A program made the translations under genes and the position numbers. A stretch of DNA of 64,000 bases from Spirosoma sp. KCTC 42546 (GTDB lineage: Bacteria > Bacteroidota > Bacteroidia > Cytophagales > Spirosomataceae). The stretch lies in the NCBI RefSeq assembly GCF_006965485.1, contig NZ_CP041360.1, positions 6,366,501 through 6,430,500 on the forward strand, in the 5' to 3' direction. The notes beneath the pieces were generated by a model. The model was not told the origin of the DNA. It made no database searches and saw only the letters and a program-made list of their open reading frames with translations. Positions 26,617 to 34,644 of this stretch are shown here, in pieces. How positions within the stretch are numbered: the first letter of the stretch is position 1; each line of letters begins with the position of its first letter.

Positions 26617-28332
26617 ATGACAACCGAATGGATAGGCGTTATCGTCATGTATGGGCTCACGGTCCTGCTGGCAATTCCGCTGGGCAAGTATCTTGCTAAC
26701 GTATTTAAAGGCGAACCCACCGCGTTCGACTTTATGAAGCCGCTGGAACGGCTCATTTACCGCATCGGCGGTGTTGACGAAACCGCCGACCTGACCTGGA
26801 AACAGAATTTAGCCGCCCTGCTGACCATTAACCTGGTGTGGCTGGTGCTGGCGTTTGTACTGCTCCTGACCCAGGGAAGCCTGCCGCTCAACCCCGATGG
26901 CAACCCCTCGCAGACTCCCGATCTGGCCTTTAACACGGCCATCAGTTTCATGGTCAACTGCGACCTGCAACATTACTCCGGCGAATCAGGCTTGACGTAC
27001 CTGACGCAACTGGCTGTAATCCTATTCCTGATGTTCACCTCGGCAGCCACCGGGATTGCCGCAGCGGTACTGTTGTTCAGGTCGTTCATGCCGAAGATGA
27101 CCGAAACGGTCGGCAATTTCTACGTCCTGTTCACCCGCTCGATCACGCGTTTGCTGTTACCCGGCTCCCTCGTGATTGCCCTCATTCTGGCTTTCAACGG
27201 CACGCCGGCCAGCTTCGACGGGAAGGATACGATTGTGACCCTGCAGGGCGATACGGTTGGGGTTTCGCGCGGGCCAGCCGCGGCTATGATCGCGATTAAA
27301 CACCTGGGCACTAATGGTGGAGGCTGGTTCGGCGCCAACTCCGCCCACCCACTGGAGAATCCGAACTACCTGACCAATATGGTCGAAATGATTGCGCAGA
27401 TGCTGATTCCAATCGCCATGATCTTTGCGCTGGGCTTCTTCATCAACCGCAAACGGTTTGCCTGGGTGATTTACGCGGTAATGACCATCGGGTTTCTGAT
27501 CCTGGTCATCCCAACGATCTTTAGCGAACTGGGTGGCAACCCGGCCATTGCCCACATGGGCATTGCGCAGCCAACGGGAGCTATGGAAGGCAAAGAAGTG
27601 CGGTTTGGCCCCCTGGCCTCGGCCTACTGGAGCATTGCCACAACCATTATTTCGACTGGCTCAGTCAACTCCATGCACGACTCGTCGATGGCGATGTCGG
27701 GGATGATGGAACTGCTGGGGATGATGGTCAATGCCTTTTACGGCGGTGTCGGTGCGGGTCTGTTGAACTTTTATTATTTTCTGATCATCGCCGTATTTAT
27801 TTCGGGACTGATGGTGGGCCGAACGCCCGAACTGTTTGGGCGAAAAGTAGAAGCGCGGGAGATCAAGATCGCGTCGATTGTGGCCTTACTGAGCACGTTG
27901 CTGGTAAAAGGGGGGACTGCCCTGGCGACCTGGCTATTTATCAATCATGGCGATTCCGCCTGGGCCGTGCAGCCCTCAGCCTGGCTTAACAACCCTGGCT
28001 TTCACGGATTTTCGGAGATGCTGTACGAGTTCACCTCGGCCAACGCCAATAACGGCTCAGGCTTTGAAGGATTGGGAGACAACAACTTCTTCTGGAACTT
28101 CTCAACGGGTATCGTCCTGATTCTGGGTCGGTTTATTCCCATCATTGGCCCCGTGGCCATTGCGGGCCTGCTGGCCCGGAAGAAGTACGTTCCTGAATCC
28201 TCGGGGACGCTACCGGTCGATACACCCACGTTTGGCCTGATGATTTTCGCCGTCATCTTCATTATCACGGCTCTGTCGTTCTTCCCGGCCCTCGCGCTGG
28301 GACCACTGGCCGAGTATTTTAGCCTGAAGTGA
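26617..28332 (+). CDS. kdpA: KdpA, K+-binding and channel subunit of KdpFABC
   Basis: 571 residues, close to the family's usual length, with ten or more membrane spans. Pore-loop regions typical of KdpA are visible: NCDLQHYSGESGLTYLTQ (about 108-126), GGGWFGANSAHPLENPN (about 234-250), TTIISTGSVNSMHDSSM (about 345-361) and NNGSGFEGLGDNNFFWNFSTG. KdpA selects K+ with high affinity and passes it through the complex driven by KdpB. The 3' end overlaps the 3' end of an antisense toxin gene by 14 bp, and kdpB does not follow directly, which is unusual. Confidence 0.95.
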   Translation: MTTEWIGVIVMYGLTVLLAIPLGKYLANVFKGEPTAFDFMKPLERLIYRIGGVDETADLTWKQNLAALLTINLVWLVLAFVLLLTQGSLPLNPDGNPSQTPDLAFNTAISFMVNCDLQHYSGESGLTYLTQLAVILFLMFTSAATGIAAAVLLFRSFMPKMTETVGNFYVLFTRSITRLLLPGSLVIALILAFNGTPASFDGKDTIVTLQGDTVGVSRGPAAAMIAIKHLGTNGGGWFGANSAHPLENPNYLTNMVEMIAQMLIPIAMIFALGFFINRKRFAWVIYAVMTIGFLILVIPTIFSELGGNPAIAHMGIAQPTGAMEGKEVRFGPLASAYWSIATTIISTGSVNSMHDSSMAMSGMMELLGMMVNAFYGGVGAGLLNFYYFLIIAVFISGLMVGRTPELFGRKVEAREIKIASIVALLSTLLVKGGTALATWLFINHGDSAWAVQPSAWLNNPGFHGFSEMLYEFTSANANNGSGFEGLGDNNFFWNFSTGIVLILGRFIPIIGPVAIAGLLARKKYVPESSGTLPVDTPTFGLMIFAVIFIITALSFFPALALGPLAEYFSLK

Positions 28333-28669
28333 GTTGACTGGCAATGAAAGCAAGCACCTTATTCAATGTCATAGGTTCTGACGATTGTACGTTTTCTTCG
28401 GAACCAATGTGCTGGTGGTGAGGTGAAGTTGGCAAATTTACTTCGTGAGCATTATCCCAACGCATGAGTAGCTGATGATTAGAAGTTTGCCATTGATAGG
28501 CATAATCAATCCAGCCTGATGATAAAATATAATTCTCGCGAACGTGTAAAACAGATTGATCTATAAATGTTATGCGACTCCGAATTTGGGTAACCCCCGG
28601 TCGAAAGACTGGCTCAAAAGGACTAGAGAAAGCAATGATTGACTGGAACGGGCTAAGATCAAAAATCAT
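28319..28669 (-). CDS. TumE-family (DUF6516-like) toxin
   Basis: 116 residues. The pattern LHVRENY..WIDYAYQWQ, LLMRWDNA, then SPHHQHIG..ENVQSSEPMTLNKVLAFI matches my recollection of the TumE/DUF6516 toxin family, whose His-rich PHHxH block precedes a conserved ExxxxPMTLxxVL helix. The start overlaps the stop of the 98-residue partner gene (ATGA), the coupling usual in toxin/antitoxin pairs. It is antisense in the kdpA-kdpB gap and its end overlaps kdpA by 14 bp. TumE proteins are proposed toxins; activity here is untested. A related DUF is possible. Confidence 0.75.
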   Translation of the reverse strand: MIFDLSPFQSIIAFSSPFEPVFRPGVTQIRSRITFIDQSVLHVRENYILSSGWIDYAYQWQTSNHQLLMRWDNAHEVNLPTSPHHQHIGSEENVQSSEPMTLNKVLAFIASQLTSG

Positions 28670-28962
28670 ACAGTTAACCGAACAAGGCGTTTTTCAACAG
28701 TGCGAATCACCTCTAGCTCGGCCCGCCAATCCATACTATCATCCTCGCGTTCAAACAGCCCAAACTGGGTCAGTTCATTAAACTTCGCAGCAAATTCAAT
28801 GTAGCCCATACCGTATTTTTTCTCGAACCTGTCTACGGCCTCTAAACTGATTTTTAGTTCTCGCAGCAGCTCTTCACGGGCTTTCTTCACGGCATAATCT
28901 GCCATCGACGTATAGCCCATTTCCTGAAAAGTACTCTCTAAGGCCACCTGTTCAACTGTCAT
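28666..28962 (-). CDS. Putative antitoxin partner of the TumE-like toxin
   Basis: 98 residues, helical, strongly charged, with no signal peptide or membrane span: [60 protein letters not shown]. It lies upstream of the toxin with a 4-bp overlap and is therefore likely the antitoxin. A long helix-turn-helix was not recognised, so autoregulation as in Xre-type TumA is unclear. A TAnnTTTG-type box (TAACTTTG on the minus strand, 28987-28980) lies 18 bp upstream and could serve as its own promoter; no well-spaced -33 TTG was found. kdpB starts 31 bp away in the other direction. Confidence 0.65.
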   Translation of the reverse strand: MTVEQVALESTFQEMGYTSMADYAVKKAREELLRELKISLEAVDRFEKKYGMGYIEFAAKFNELTQFGLFEREDDSMDWRAELEVIRTVEKRLVRLTV

Positions 28963-28979
28963 AACGAATCACATTTTTT

Positions 28980-28987
28980 CAAAGTTA
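28980..28987 (-). promoter_or_regulatory. -7-like box of the antitoxin/toxin pair
   Basis: TAACTTTG on the minus strand, a full match to TAnnTTTG, just upstream of the antitoxin ATG and overlapping the 5' flank of kdpB. The -33 TTG at the right distance is missing, so confidence is modest. Confidence 0.35.
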
Positions 28988-28993
28988 ACAAAA

Positions 28994-31078
28994 ATGGCAA
29001 AGCAATCATCCTCCCCTAGTTTGTTCCAGCGTGAGCTTGTTGGAACGGCCATTCGGGAGTCATTTATCAAATTAAATCCGGCCATCCTGATCAAGAATCC
29101 GGTGATGTTTACCGTCGAAATTGGCACCCTCATTATGGTGTTCGTAACGGTTTACATCGCGTTTTCGGGCGATACGACGCAGGGATCGCTGGTGTATAAT
29201 AGCATCATTACCCTGGTTCTGCTCATCACGGTACTATTCGCCAACTTCGCCGAAGCTATTGCCGAAGCACGGGGCAAAGCACAGGCCGAATCGCTCCGCA
29301 AAACCCGTCAGGAAACACCCGCTAAAGTCATTCGGCGGGGCGGCCCTCCGTCTGTAGGCAACTATAAACTGGATGAAGTACAGCTCATTTCATCGGCTCA
29401 ACTGGTTAAAGGCGATGTGTTTCTCTGCGAACCGGGCGACATTATCCCCTCCGATGGCGAAATCATCGAGGGTCTGGCCACCATCGACGAATCGGCCATT
29501 ACGGGCGAATCGGCCCCGGTGATTCGGGAAGCGGGGGGGGATAAGTCGTCTGTAACGGGTGGTACGAAAGTGCTGTCGGATCGGATTAAGGTACAGGTAA
29601 CCACCCAGCCCGGAGAATCCTTTCTTGACAAAATGATTGCGCTGGTGGAAGGGGCTACCCGGCAGAAAACGCCCAATGAGATCGCACTGACCATTTTACT
29701 GGCAGGCTTTACGCTGATTTTTATCATCGTCTGCATTGTTCTCAAACCCTTTGCCGACTACGCCAATACGCCCATTACGATTGCCGCGCTGATCTCGCTC
29801 TTCGTTTGTCTGATTCCAACCACCATTGGTGGGCTGTTATCTGCCATCGGGATTGCCGGTATGGACCGGGCTCTTCGGGCGAACGTCATTGCCAAATCAG
29901 GCCGTGCGGTAGAAACAGCGGGTGATATTGATACCCTACTGCTGGACAAAACGGGAACGATTACCATTGGTAACCGGAAAGCAACGAGCTTTTATCCCGC
30001 ACCGGGCATTGCCATCGACGACATGATTCGGGCATCGGCGCTGAGTTCACTGGCCGACGAAACTCCGGAAGGAAAATCCATCGTCGAACTGGCAGGACCG
30101 AAAGTAACCACCCGACTCTCAACGGAAGGCTCGACGCTGATCAAGTTCACCGCCGAAACCCGTTCTTCGGGTATTGATATGCCAACGGGCAAAAATGGCT
30201 CGATGGTACGGATTCGGAAAGGGGCCACGGACTCCATTCGGAATATTGTGACGCGGGCCGGAAACGCATTCCCTTCCGAGACCGAAGAGCAGGCGAAGAA
30301 GATTGCGGCTAACGGTGGAACACCGTTGGTGGTCTCGGAAAACGAGGTGGTCAAAGGCGTCATTGAATTGCAGGACATTATCAAACCCGGCATTGCCGAA
30401 CGCTTCGACCGACTGCGAAAGATGGGCGTTAAAACCGTGATGGTCACGGGCGACAACCCCCTGACGGCTAAGTTTATTGCTGAGAAAGCGGGCGTCGATG
30501 ATTACATCGCCGAAGCCAAACCCGAAGACAAAATGAACTACATCCGGCATGAACAAACCGGTGGCAAACTGGTGGCCATGATGGGCGACGGTACGAACGA
30601 TGCCCCCGCGCTGGCCCAGGCCGATGTAGGTGTCGCGATGAACTCGGGAACACAGGCCGCTAAAGAAGCCGGTAACATGGTAGACCTGGACAACGACCCC
30701 ACGAAACTGATCGAAGTGGTTGAAATTGGGAAGCAGTTGCTCATCACGCGGGGTACACTGACAACCTTCTCGATCGCCAACGACGTAGCCAAATACTTTG
30801 CCATTGTACCGGCCCTGTTCACGCTGTCGATTCCGGCTCTGCAAGCCCTGAACATCATGGGCTTACACTCGCCTGAATCTGCGATTCTATCGGCCGTAGT
30901 TTTCAACGCGATCATCATCCCGATGCTGATTCCGCTGGCCTTAAGGGGTGTGGAATACAAACCAATTGGGGCTTCGGCCCTGCTTCGCCGGAACCTGTTC
31001 ATCTATGGTCTGGGCGGCATTGTTGCCCCCTTCATTGGCATTAAACTGATTGATCTGGTCGTCGGACTATTTGTATAA
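28994..31078 (+). CDS. kdpB: KdpB, P-type ATPase subunit of KdpFABC
   Basis: 694 residues. P-type ATPase signatures are all present: actuator TGES (about 175), phosphorylated Asp318 in [15 protein letters not shown] and [12 protein letters not shown] in the P domain, with seven or so membrane spans. It hydrolyses ATP to drive K+ uptake through KdpA. It is separated from kdpA by 661 bp that hold an antisense toxin/antitoxin pair, so its transcript must read through that pair or start anew. It is followed by kdpC after 18 bp. Confidence 0.96.
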   Translation: MAKQSSSPSLFQRELVGTAIRESFIKLNPAILIKNPVMFTVEIGTLIMVFVTVYIAFSGDTTQGSLVYNSIITLVLLITVLFANFAEAIAEARGKAQAESLRKTRQETPAKVIRRGGPPSVGNYKLDEVQLISSAQLVKGDVFLCEPGDIIPSDGEIIEGLATIDESAITGESAPVIREAGGDKSSVTGGTKVLSDRIKVQVTTQPGESFLDKMIALVEGATRQKTPNEIALTILLAGFTLIFIIVCIVLKPFADYANTPITIAALISLFVCLIPTTIGGLLSAIGIAGMDRALRANVIAKSGRAVETAGDIDTLLLDKTGTITIGNRKATSFYPAPGIAIDDMIRASALSSLADETPEGKSIVELAGPKVTTRLSTEGSTLIKFTAETRSSGIDMPTGKNGSMVRIRKGATDSIRNIVTRAGNAFPSETEEQAKKIAANGGTPLVVSENEVVKGVIELQDIIKPGIAERFDRLRKMGVKTVMVTGDNPLTAKFIAEKAGVDDYIAEAKPEDKMNYIRHEQTGGKLVAMMGDGTNDAPALAQADVGVAMNSGTQAAKEAGNMVDLDNDPTKLIEVVEIGKQLLITRGTLTTFSIANDVAKYFAIVPALFTLSIPALQALNIMGLHSPESAILSAVVFNAIIIPMLIPLALRGVEYKPIGASALLRRNLFIYGLGGIVAPFIGIKLIDLVVGLFV

Positions 31079-31096
31079 CAACACAACAACAAAATC

Positions 31097-31660
31097 ATGA
31101 AAACTCACATTGGACCAGCCATTCGACTCACCTTGGTCATGCTGGTATTACTAGTCGTTATTTATCCCTTGGTTGTGGCCGGTATTGCCACGTTAGCCCC
31201 CGGTGGCGGCAAAGGAGAGACCGTTACGGTCAATGGCAAAGTCGTTGGCTATAAGCTGATTGGCCAGAAATTCACGGAAGATCGCTATTTCAACAGTCGC
31301 CCTTCGGCGGTAGAGTACAACGCAGCCGGGTCGGCGGGTTCCAACAAAGGGCCTTCTAATCCGGATTATTTGAAGGCCGTGCAGGCTCGTATCGACACCT
31401 TTCTGGTACACAATCCAGGGGTTAACAAAGCCGACATTCCGGCTGAATTGGTAACGGCATCCGGTTCGGGTCTTGACCCCGACCTTTCGCCCGCCGGGGC
31501 TACCATTCAGGTGGCCCGTATTGCGAAAGTCCGTGGTATCTCTACCGAACGCCTTACGCAGTTGGTTGATCAGCAAACAGAAGGCCCATTGTTAGGCATG
31601 TTCGGTCCTGCCAAAGTCAATGTGTTAGCCCTGAATGTGGCACTCGATCAACTGAAGTAA
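31097..31660 (+). CDS. kdpC: KdpC, periplasmic-side subunit of KdpFABC
   Basis: 187 residues, the usual size. One N-terminal membrane helix (LTLVMLVLLVVIYPLVVAGI, about 10-30), then the conserved FTEDRYFNSRPSA, GSNKGPSNPDYL, VTASGSGLDPDLSPAGA and PLLGMFGPAKVNVLALN blocks. It stabilises the complex and assists ATP binding by KdpB. Confidence 0.95.
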   Translation: MKTHIGPAIRLTLVMLVLLVVIYPLVVAGIATLAPGGGKGETVTVNGKVVGYKLIGQKFTEDRYFNSRPSAVEYNAAGSAGSNKGPSNPDYLKAVQARIDTFLVHNPGVNKADIPAELVTASGSGLDPDLSPAGATIQVARIAKVRGISTERLTQLVDQQTEGPLLGMFGPAKVNVLALNVALDQLK

Positions 31661-31680
31661 GACGTACGAGCTAAACTTTG

Positions 31681-31787
31681 TCGATTCTACTGGATGCTAT
31701 GGATTCTATTGATGTTGGTTAGCAGGTGTGTAGCGGCTACAAAATCTACAGTATCAATCAAAAATCCACAGCATCCAGTTAAGTCGA
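31681..31787. repeat. Imperfect inverted repeat after kdpC
   Basis: Left part 31681-31713 and right part 31754-31787 pair over ACTGGATGCTxTGGATT and flanks with several mismatches. It shares the strings GGATTCTATTGA / TCAATAGAATC with the perfect inverted repeat at 34548-34608, so the two may be related elements. It lies between kdpC and the porin gene. Confidence 0.6.
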
Positions 31788-31807
31788 ATGACAACAAAAC
31801 CATGCTA

Positions 31808-31837
31808 GTGGTGTCGGTTACTTTTAACCGACATCAC
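31808..31837. repeat. Short hairpin of the TGTCGGTTA type
   Basis: GTGGTGTCGGTTA / TAACCGACATCAC, 12 of 13 paired, 4-nt loop. The core TGTCGGTTA-N4-TAACCGACATCAC recurs at 56091-56116. Confidence 0.75.
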
Positions 31838-31889
31838 ATAAACCAGCCGCAGGAATGAAAACAAAATCGAATACAACAAAACCATAAAC

Positions 31890-33011
31890 ATGAAACGAGT
31901 TTTAACGACATCGGCCTTTGTGGCTGGTGTTATCACCGCATCGATGGCGCAGATTACCGACACGACCAAGATCGCTGCGCCCAGATCGGGGCTAACCGTA
32001 TCGGGTTATATCGAAGCCTATTATAGTCACGATTTTACGGCACCGAAAACCAGTCAGGAACGTCCCGGCTTTTTGTACAACCACAAGCGAAATCGCGAAG
32101 TAAACGTCAATCTGGCGTTCCTGAAAGGTGCTTATACCAGCGAACGTGTTCGCGCCAATCTGGCTATTCAGGTCGGTACCTATGCGCAATACAATTATGC
32201 AGCCGAGCAGGGATTAATGAAAAATATCTACGAAGCCAACGCAGGTGTCAAACTGAGCAAAACGAAAGATCTGTGGCTCGACGCGGGTATATTCTCTTCG
32301 CACATTGGCTTCGAAAGCGCCATCTCGAAAGACTGCTGGACGCTGACCCGGAGCATTCTGGCCGAAAATTCGCCGTATTATCTGTCCGGTGCCAAGCTGA
32401 CCTATAACACAGCCAATGGGAAATGGACACTCCTGGGATCGGTGTTGAATGGCTGGCAACGCATAGCAAAATTACCGGGTTACAGCGGCCCTGCCGTAAG
32501 TACGCAAGTGCAGTATCGCCCTTCATCGAAAGTAACGCTGAACTGGAGTACGTTCATCGGCTCCGACCGGCCGGATTCGCTGAAACAGGGACGGTTCTTC
32601 AATAACTTTTACGCCGTCATTAACCCGACTGGAAAATTTGGGGTGATTCTGGGCTTCGACATTGGGGCCGATCGGAAGCCAATTGATCAAACTGGCAACC
32701 GGGTAGGCACGGGCAGCTATATCTGGTATTCGCCCGTGGTCATCGCTCGGCTTGCTACCAGTGATAAGAGTTACCTGGCAGGGCGGATTGAGTACTACAA
32801 TGACAAAAACGGGGTTATCATCAGTACGGGTACGGCCAATGGTTTCCAGACCCTCGGCTACTCACTCAACTATGATTATGCCATTTTACCCAATGCGCTT
32901 TTCAGAATCGAAGGCAAGGTTTATAACAGCAAAGACGCCATTTTTGAAAAGGAAAATGGATTGAGTAAAACCAACGCATCACTAACAACGAGTTTGGCCA
33001 TTAGTTTTTAA
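31890..33011 (+). CDS. Outer-membrane porin-like beta-barrel protein of the kdp cluster
   Basis: 373 residues with a signal peptide (about 1-20, ITASMAQ). The mature chain alternates short beta strands and turns (SGYIEAYYSHDFT, REVNVNLAFLKGAYTSERVRANLAIQVGTY, DAGIFSSHIGFESA) and ends in a phenylalanine (TTSLAISF), as outer-membrane barrels do. It fits the OmpL-like putative porin family (Bbp2-type). Its place between kdpC and kdpD suggests that it lets K+ or counter-ions cross the outer membrane when the Kdp pump is induced (inference). Confidence 0.8.
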   Translation: MKRVLTTSAFVAGVITASMAQITDTTKIAAPRSGLTVSGYIEAYYSHDFTAPKTSQERPGFLYNHKRNREVNVNLAFLKGAYTSERVRANLAIQVGTYAQYNYAAEQGLMKNIYEANAGVKLSKTKDLWLDAGIFSSHIGFESAISKDCWTLTRSILAENSPYYLSGAKLTYNTANGKWTLLGSVLNGWQRIAKLPGYSGPAVSTQVQYRPSSKVTLNWSTFIGSDRPDSLKQGRFFNNFYAVINPTGKFGVILGFDIGADRKPIDQTGNRVGTGSYIWYSPVVIARLATSDKSYLAGRIEYYNDKNGVIISTGTANGFQTLGYSLNYDYAILPNALFRIEGKVYNSKDAIFEKENGLSKTNASLTTSLAISF

Positions 33012-33111
33012 GTGATTTGGCTGTAACCACGGGCTTTAGACCGTGTTTTATTTTAAATACGGTCTAATTGATTTGTATCAAAGAATCGCCGTTTTGATTT
33101 CAGTAACTGTC

Positions 33112-33332
33112 CTACCCCCTAAAGGGCATAGCTGTTAAGTGCTGAATTTAGGTTAGTGAAATTAACTTTTTAAACGCCTGTCCATTACCCCCCACCCCCT
33201 GAAGGGGGAGAAAATCCACTTCGGAGTACTCCCCCTTCAGGGGGTGGGGGGTAAAATAAGACAATAAAAGAGGCTGATTAAGTAAAGAAAATTCAGCACT
33301 TAACGGCCTGCCTTTTAGGGGGTGGGGGGTAG
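33112..33332. repeat. Nested inverted repeats upstream of kdpD
   Basis: Inner element: perfect 26-bp arms 33185-33210 and 33229-33254 (core ACCCCCTGAAGGGGGAG), 18-nt loop. Around it, a second pair of perfect 16-bp arms, GTTAAGTGCTGAATTT (33134-33149) and its complement (33289-33304). Outermost, CTACCCCCTAAA (from 33112) faces TTTTAGGGGGT...GGTAG (to 33332). This explains most of the 398-bp gap before kdpD; the remainder shows no gene. Confidence 0.85.
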
Positions 33333-33409
33333 AGCGACTAATTCATTTCGGCGTTTAGATTTTTCAACTTAATAAGCCCTTGGGTACATAAATACGGCCA
33401 CCTACTACT

Positions 33410-34540
33410 ATGCAACCCGACGACCGCGATCAATCCGCCGACCACTTCCTCCGGCTCATTAAGGAGTCCAGGCGGGGTAAGTTCAAAATTTATATTGGTA
33501 TGAGTGCGGGCGTAGGCAAATCCTACCGCATGTTGCAGGAAGCCCATGCGCTGTTGAAAAGCGGCATCGATGTAAAAATTGGCTTTATCGAAACCCATAA
33601 TCGGGCTGAAACACATGCCCTGATTGACGGACTACCCATCATTCCCCGACGAACGCTATTTTACAAGGGTCGCGAGTTAGCCGAGATGGATGTGCAGGCC
33701 GTCATCAACATACACCCGGAACTGGCCATTGTGGATGAGCTGGCGCATACCAACATCCCCGGCTCTAAAAATGAAAAACGCTGGCAGGATGTACTGGAAA
33801 TTCTGGATGCGGGCATCAACGTCATTTCGGCGGTCAATATTCAGCATATTGAGAGCTTGTACGATGATGTTCACCAGATAACGGGCATCGACGTAACCGA
33901 GCGGGTGCCCGACCGGGTGCTGCACCTGGCCGACGAAGTGGTGAACATAGACCTAACCGCCGATGAGCTCATCAACCGACTTAAAGAAGGGAAAATCTAC
34001 GATCAGGCGAAGGTGGCCACGGCGCTGACCAATTTTTTTCAGGCCGAGAAAATCCTGCAACTGCGGGAACTGGCCCTGCGGGAAGTAGCCACCGCCGTTG
34101 AACGAAAAATTGAAACCTCGCTCCCACCGAACGTACAGACCAAGCCCGAACGATTCCTGGCCAGCATCAGCTCGAACCCCGACATTGCCCGGCGGGTCAT
34201 TCGAAAAACAGCACGGCTGGCGGCTTATTTTAACTCCCGCTGGTATGTACTGTACGTACAAACACCCGCCGAATCTCCGGATCGCATTCGGCTGGATGTT
34301 CAGCGCCATTTGATCAACAACCTGAAACTGGCAACAGAATTAGGGGCGGAAGTGATTCAGGCCAGGGGCGACAATGTGGTAAACTGCATCATGGAGGAGG
34401 TTGAAAAACGGAAGGTAACAACGGTCTGCATTGGTAAACCCCATTTCAACCTGATTCAGATTATTCTGCGCACATTTGCTTTCAATCAGCTTCTCTACCG
34501 GCTTTCTGAGTCAGATACAGACCTTATTATTCTTTCCTGA
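33410..34540 (+). CDS. kdpD: Short KdpD: N-terminal sensor and Usp domains only
   Basis: 376 residues. The KdpD N-terminal domain is clear: Walker A GMSAGVGKS (30-38), IGFIETHNRAETHALIDGLP, Walker B with AIVDELAHTNIPGS, and DVLEILDAGINVISAVNIQHIESL. A universal-stress-like domain follows (about 240-376; ending CIGKPHFN..LYRLSESDTDLIILS). The membrane and kinase parts of E. coli KdpD are missing. A separate HAMP-PAS kinase is encoded 104 bp downstream and probably supplies them. It likely senses K+ or ionic stress. Confidence 0.92.
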   Translation: MQPDDRDQSADHFLRLIKESRRGKFKIYIGMSAGVGKSYRMLQEAHALLKSGIDVKIGFIETHNRAETHALIDGLPIIPRRTLFYKGRELAEMDVQAVINIHPELAIVDELAHTNIPGSKNEKRWQDVLEILDAGINVISAVNIQHIESLYDDVHQITGIDVTERVPDRVLHLADEVVNIDLTADELINRLKEGKIYDQAKVATALTNFFQAEKILQLRELALREVATAVERKIETSLPPNVQTKPERFLASISSNPDIARRVIRKTARLAAYFNSRWYVLYVQTPAESPDRIRLDVQRHLINNLKLATELGAEVIQARGDNVVNCIMEEVEKRKVTTVCIGKPHFNLIQIILRTFAFNQLLYRLSESDTDLIILS

Positions 34541-34547
34541 TTAAAAA

Positions 34548-34608
34548 TGGCTTCTTTAGATTCTATTGACTCTCGGATGCCTAGAATCAATAGAATCTAA
34601 AGAAGCCA
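34548..34608. repeat. Perfect 22-bp inverted repeat between kdpD and the kinase gene
   Basis: Arms 34548-34569 and 34587-34608 are exact complements (core GGCTTCTTTAGATTCTATTGA), 17-nt loop. No T-tract follows. It may fold in the mRNA joining the two sensor genes. Confidence 0.9.
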
Positions 34609-34644
34609 CAGAATCAATAAGAATCCGCATAACCCTCATTACCT

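Noticed and set aside
30119..30844. 241-codon minus-strand frame inside kdpB
   Set aside because: Antisense shadow of the conserved P-type ATPase; no recognisable domain.
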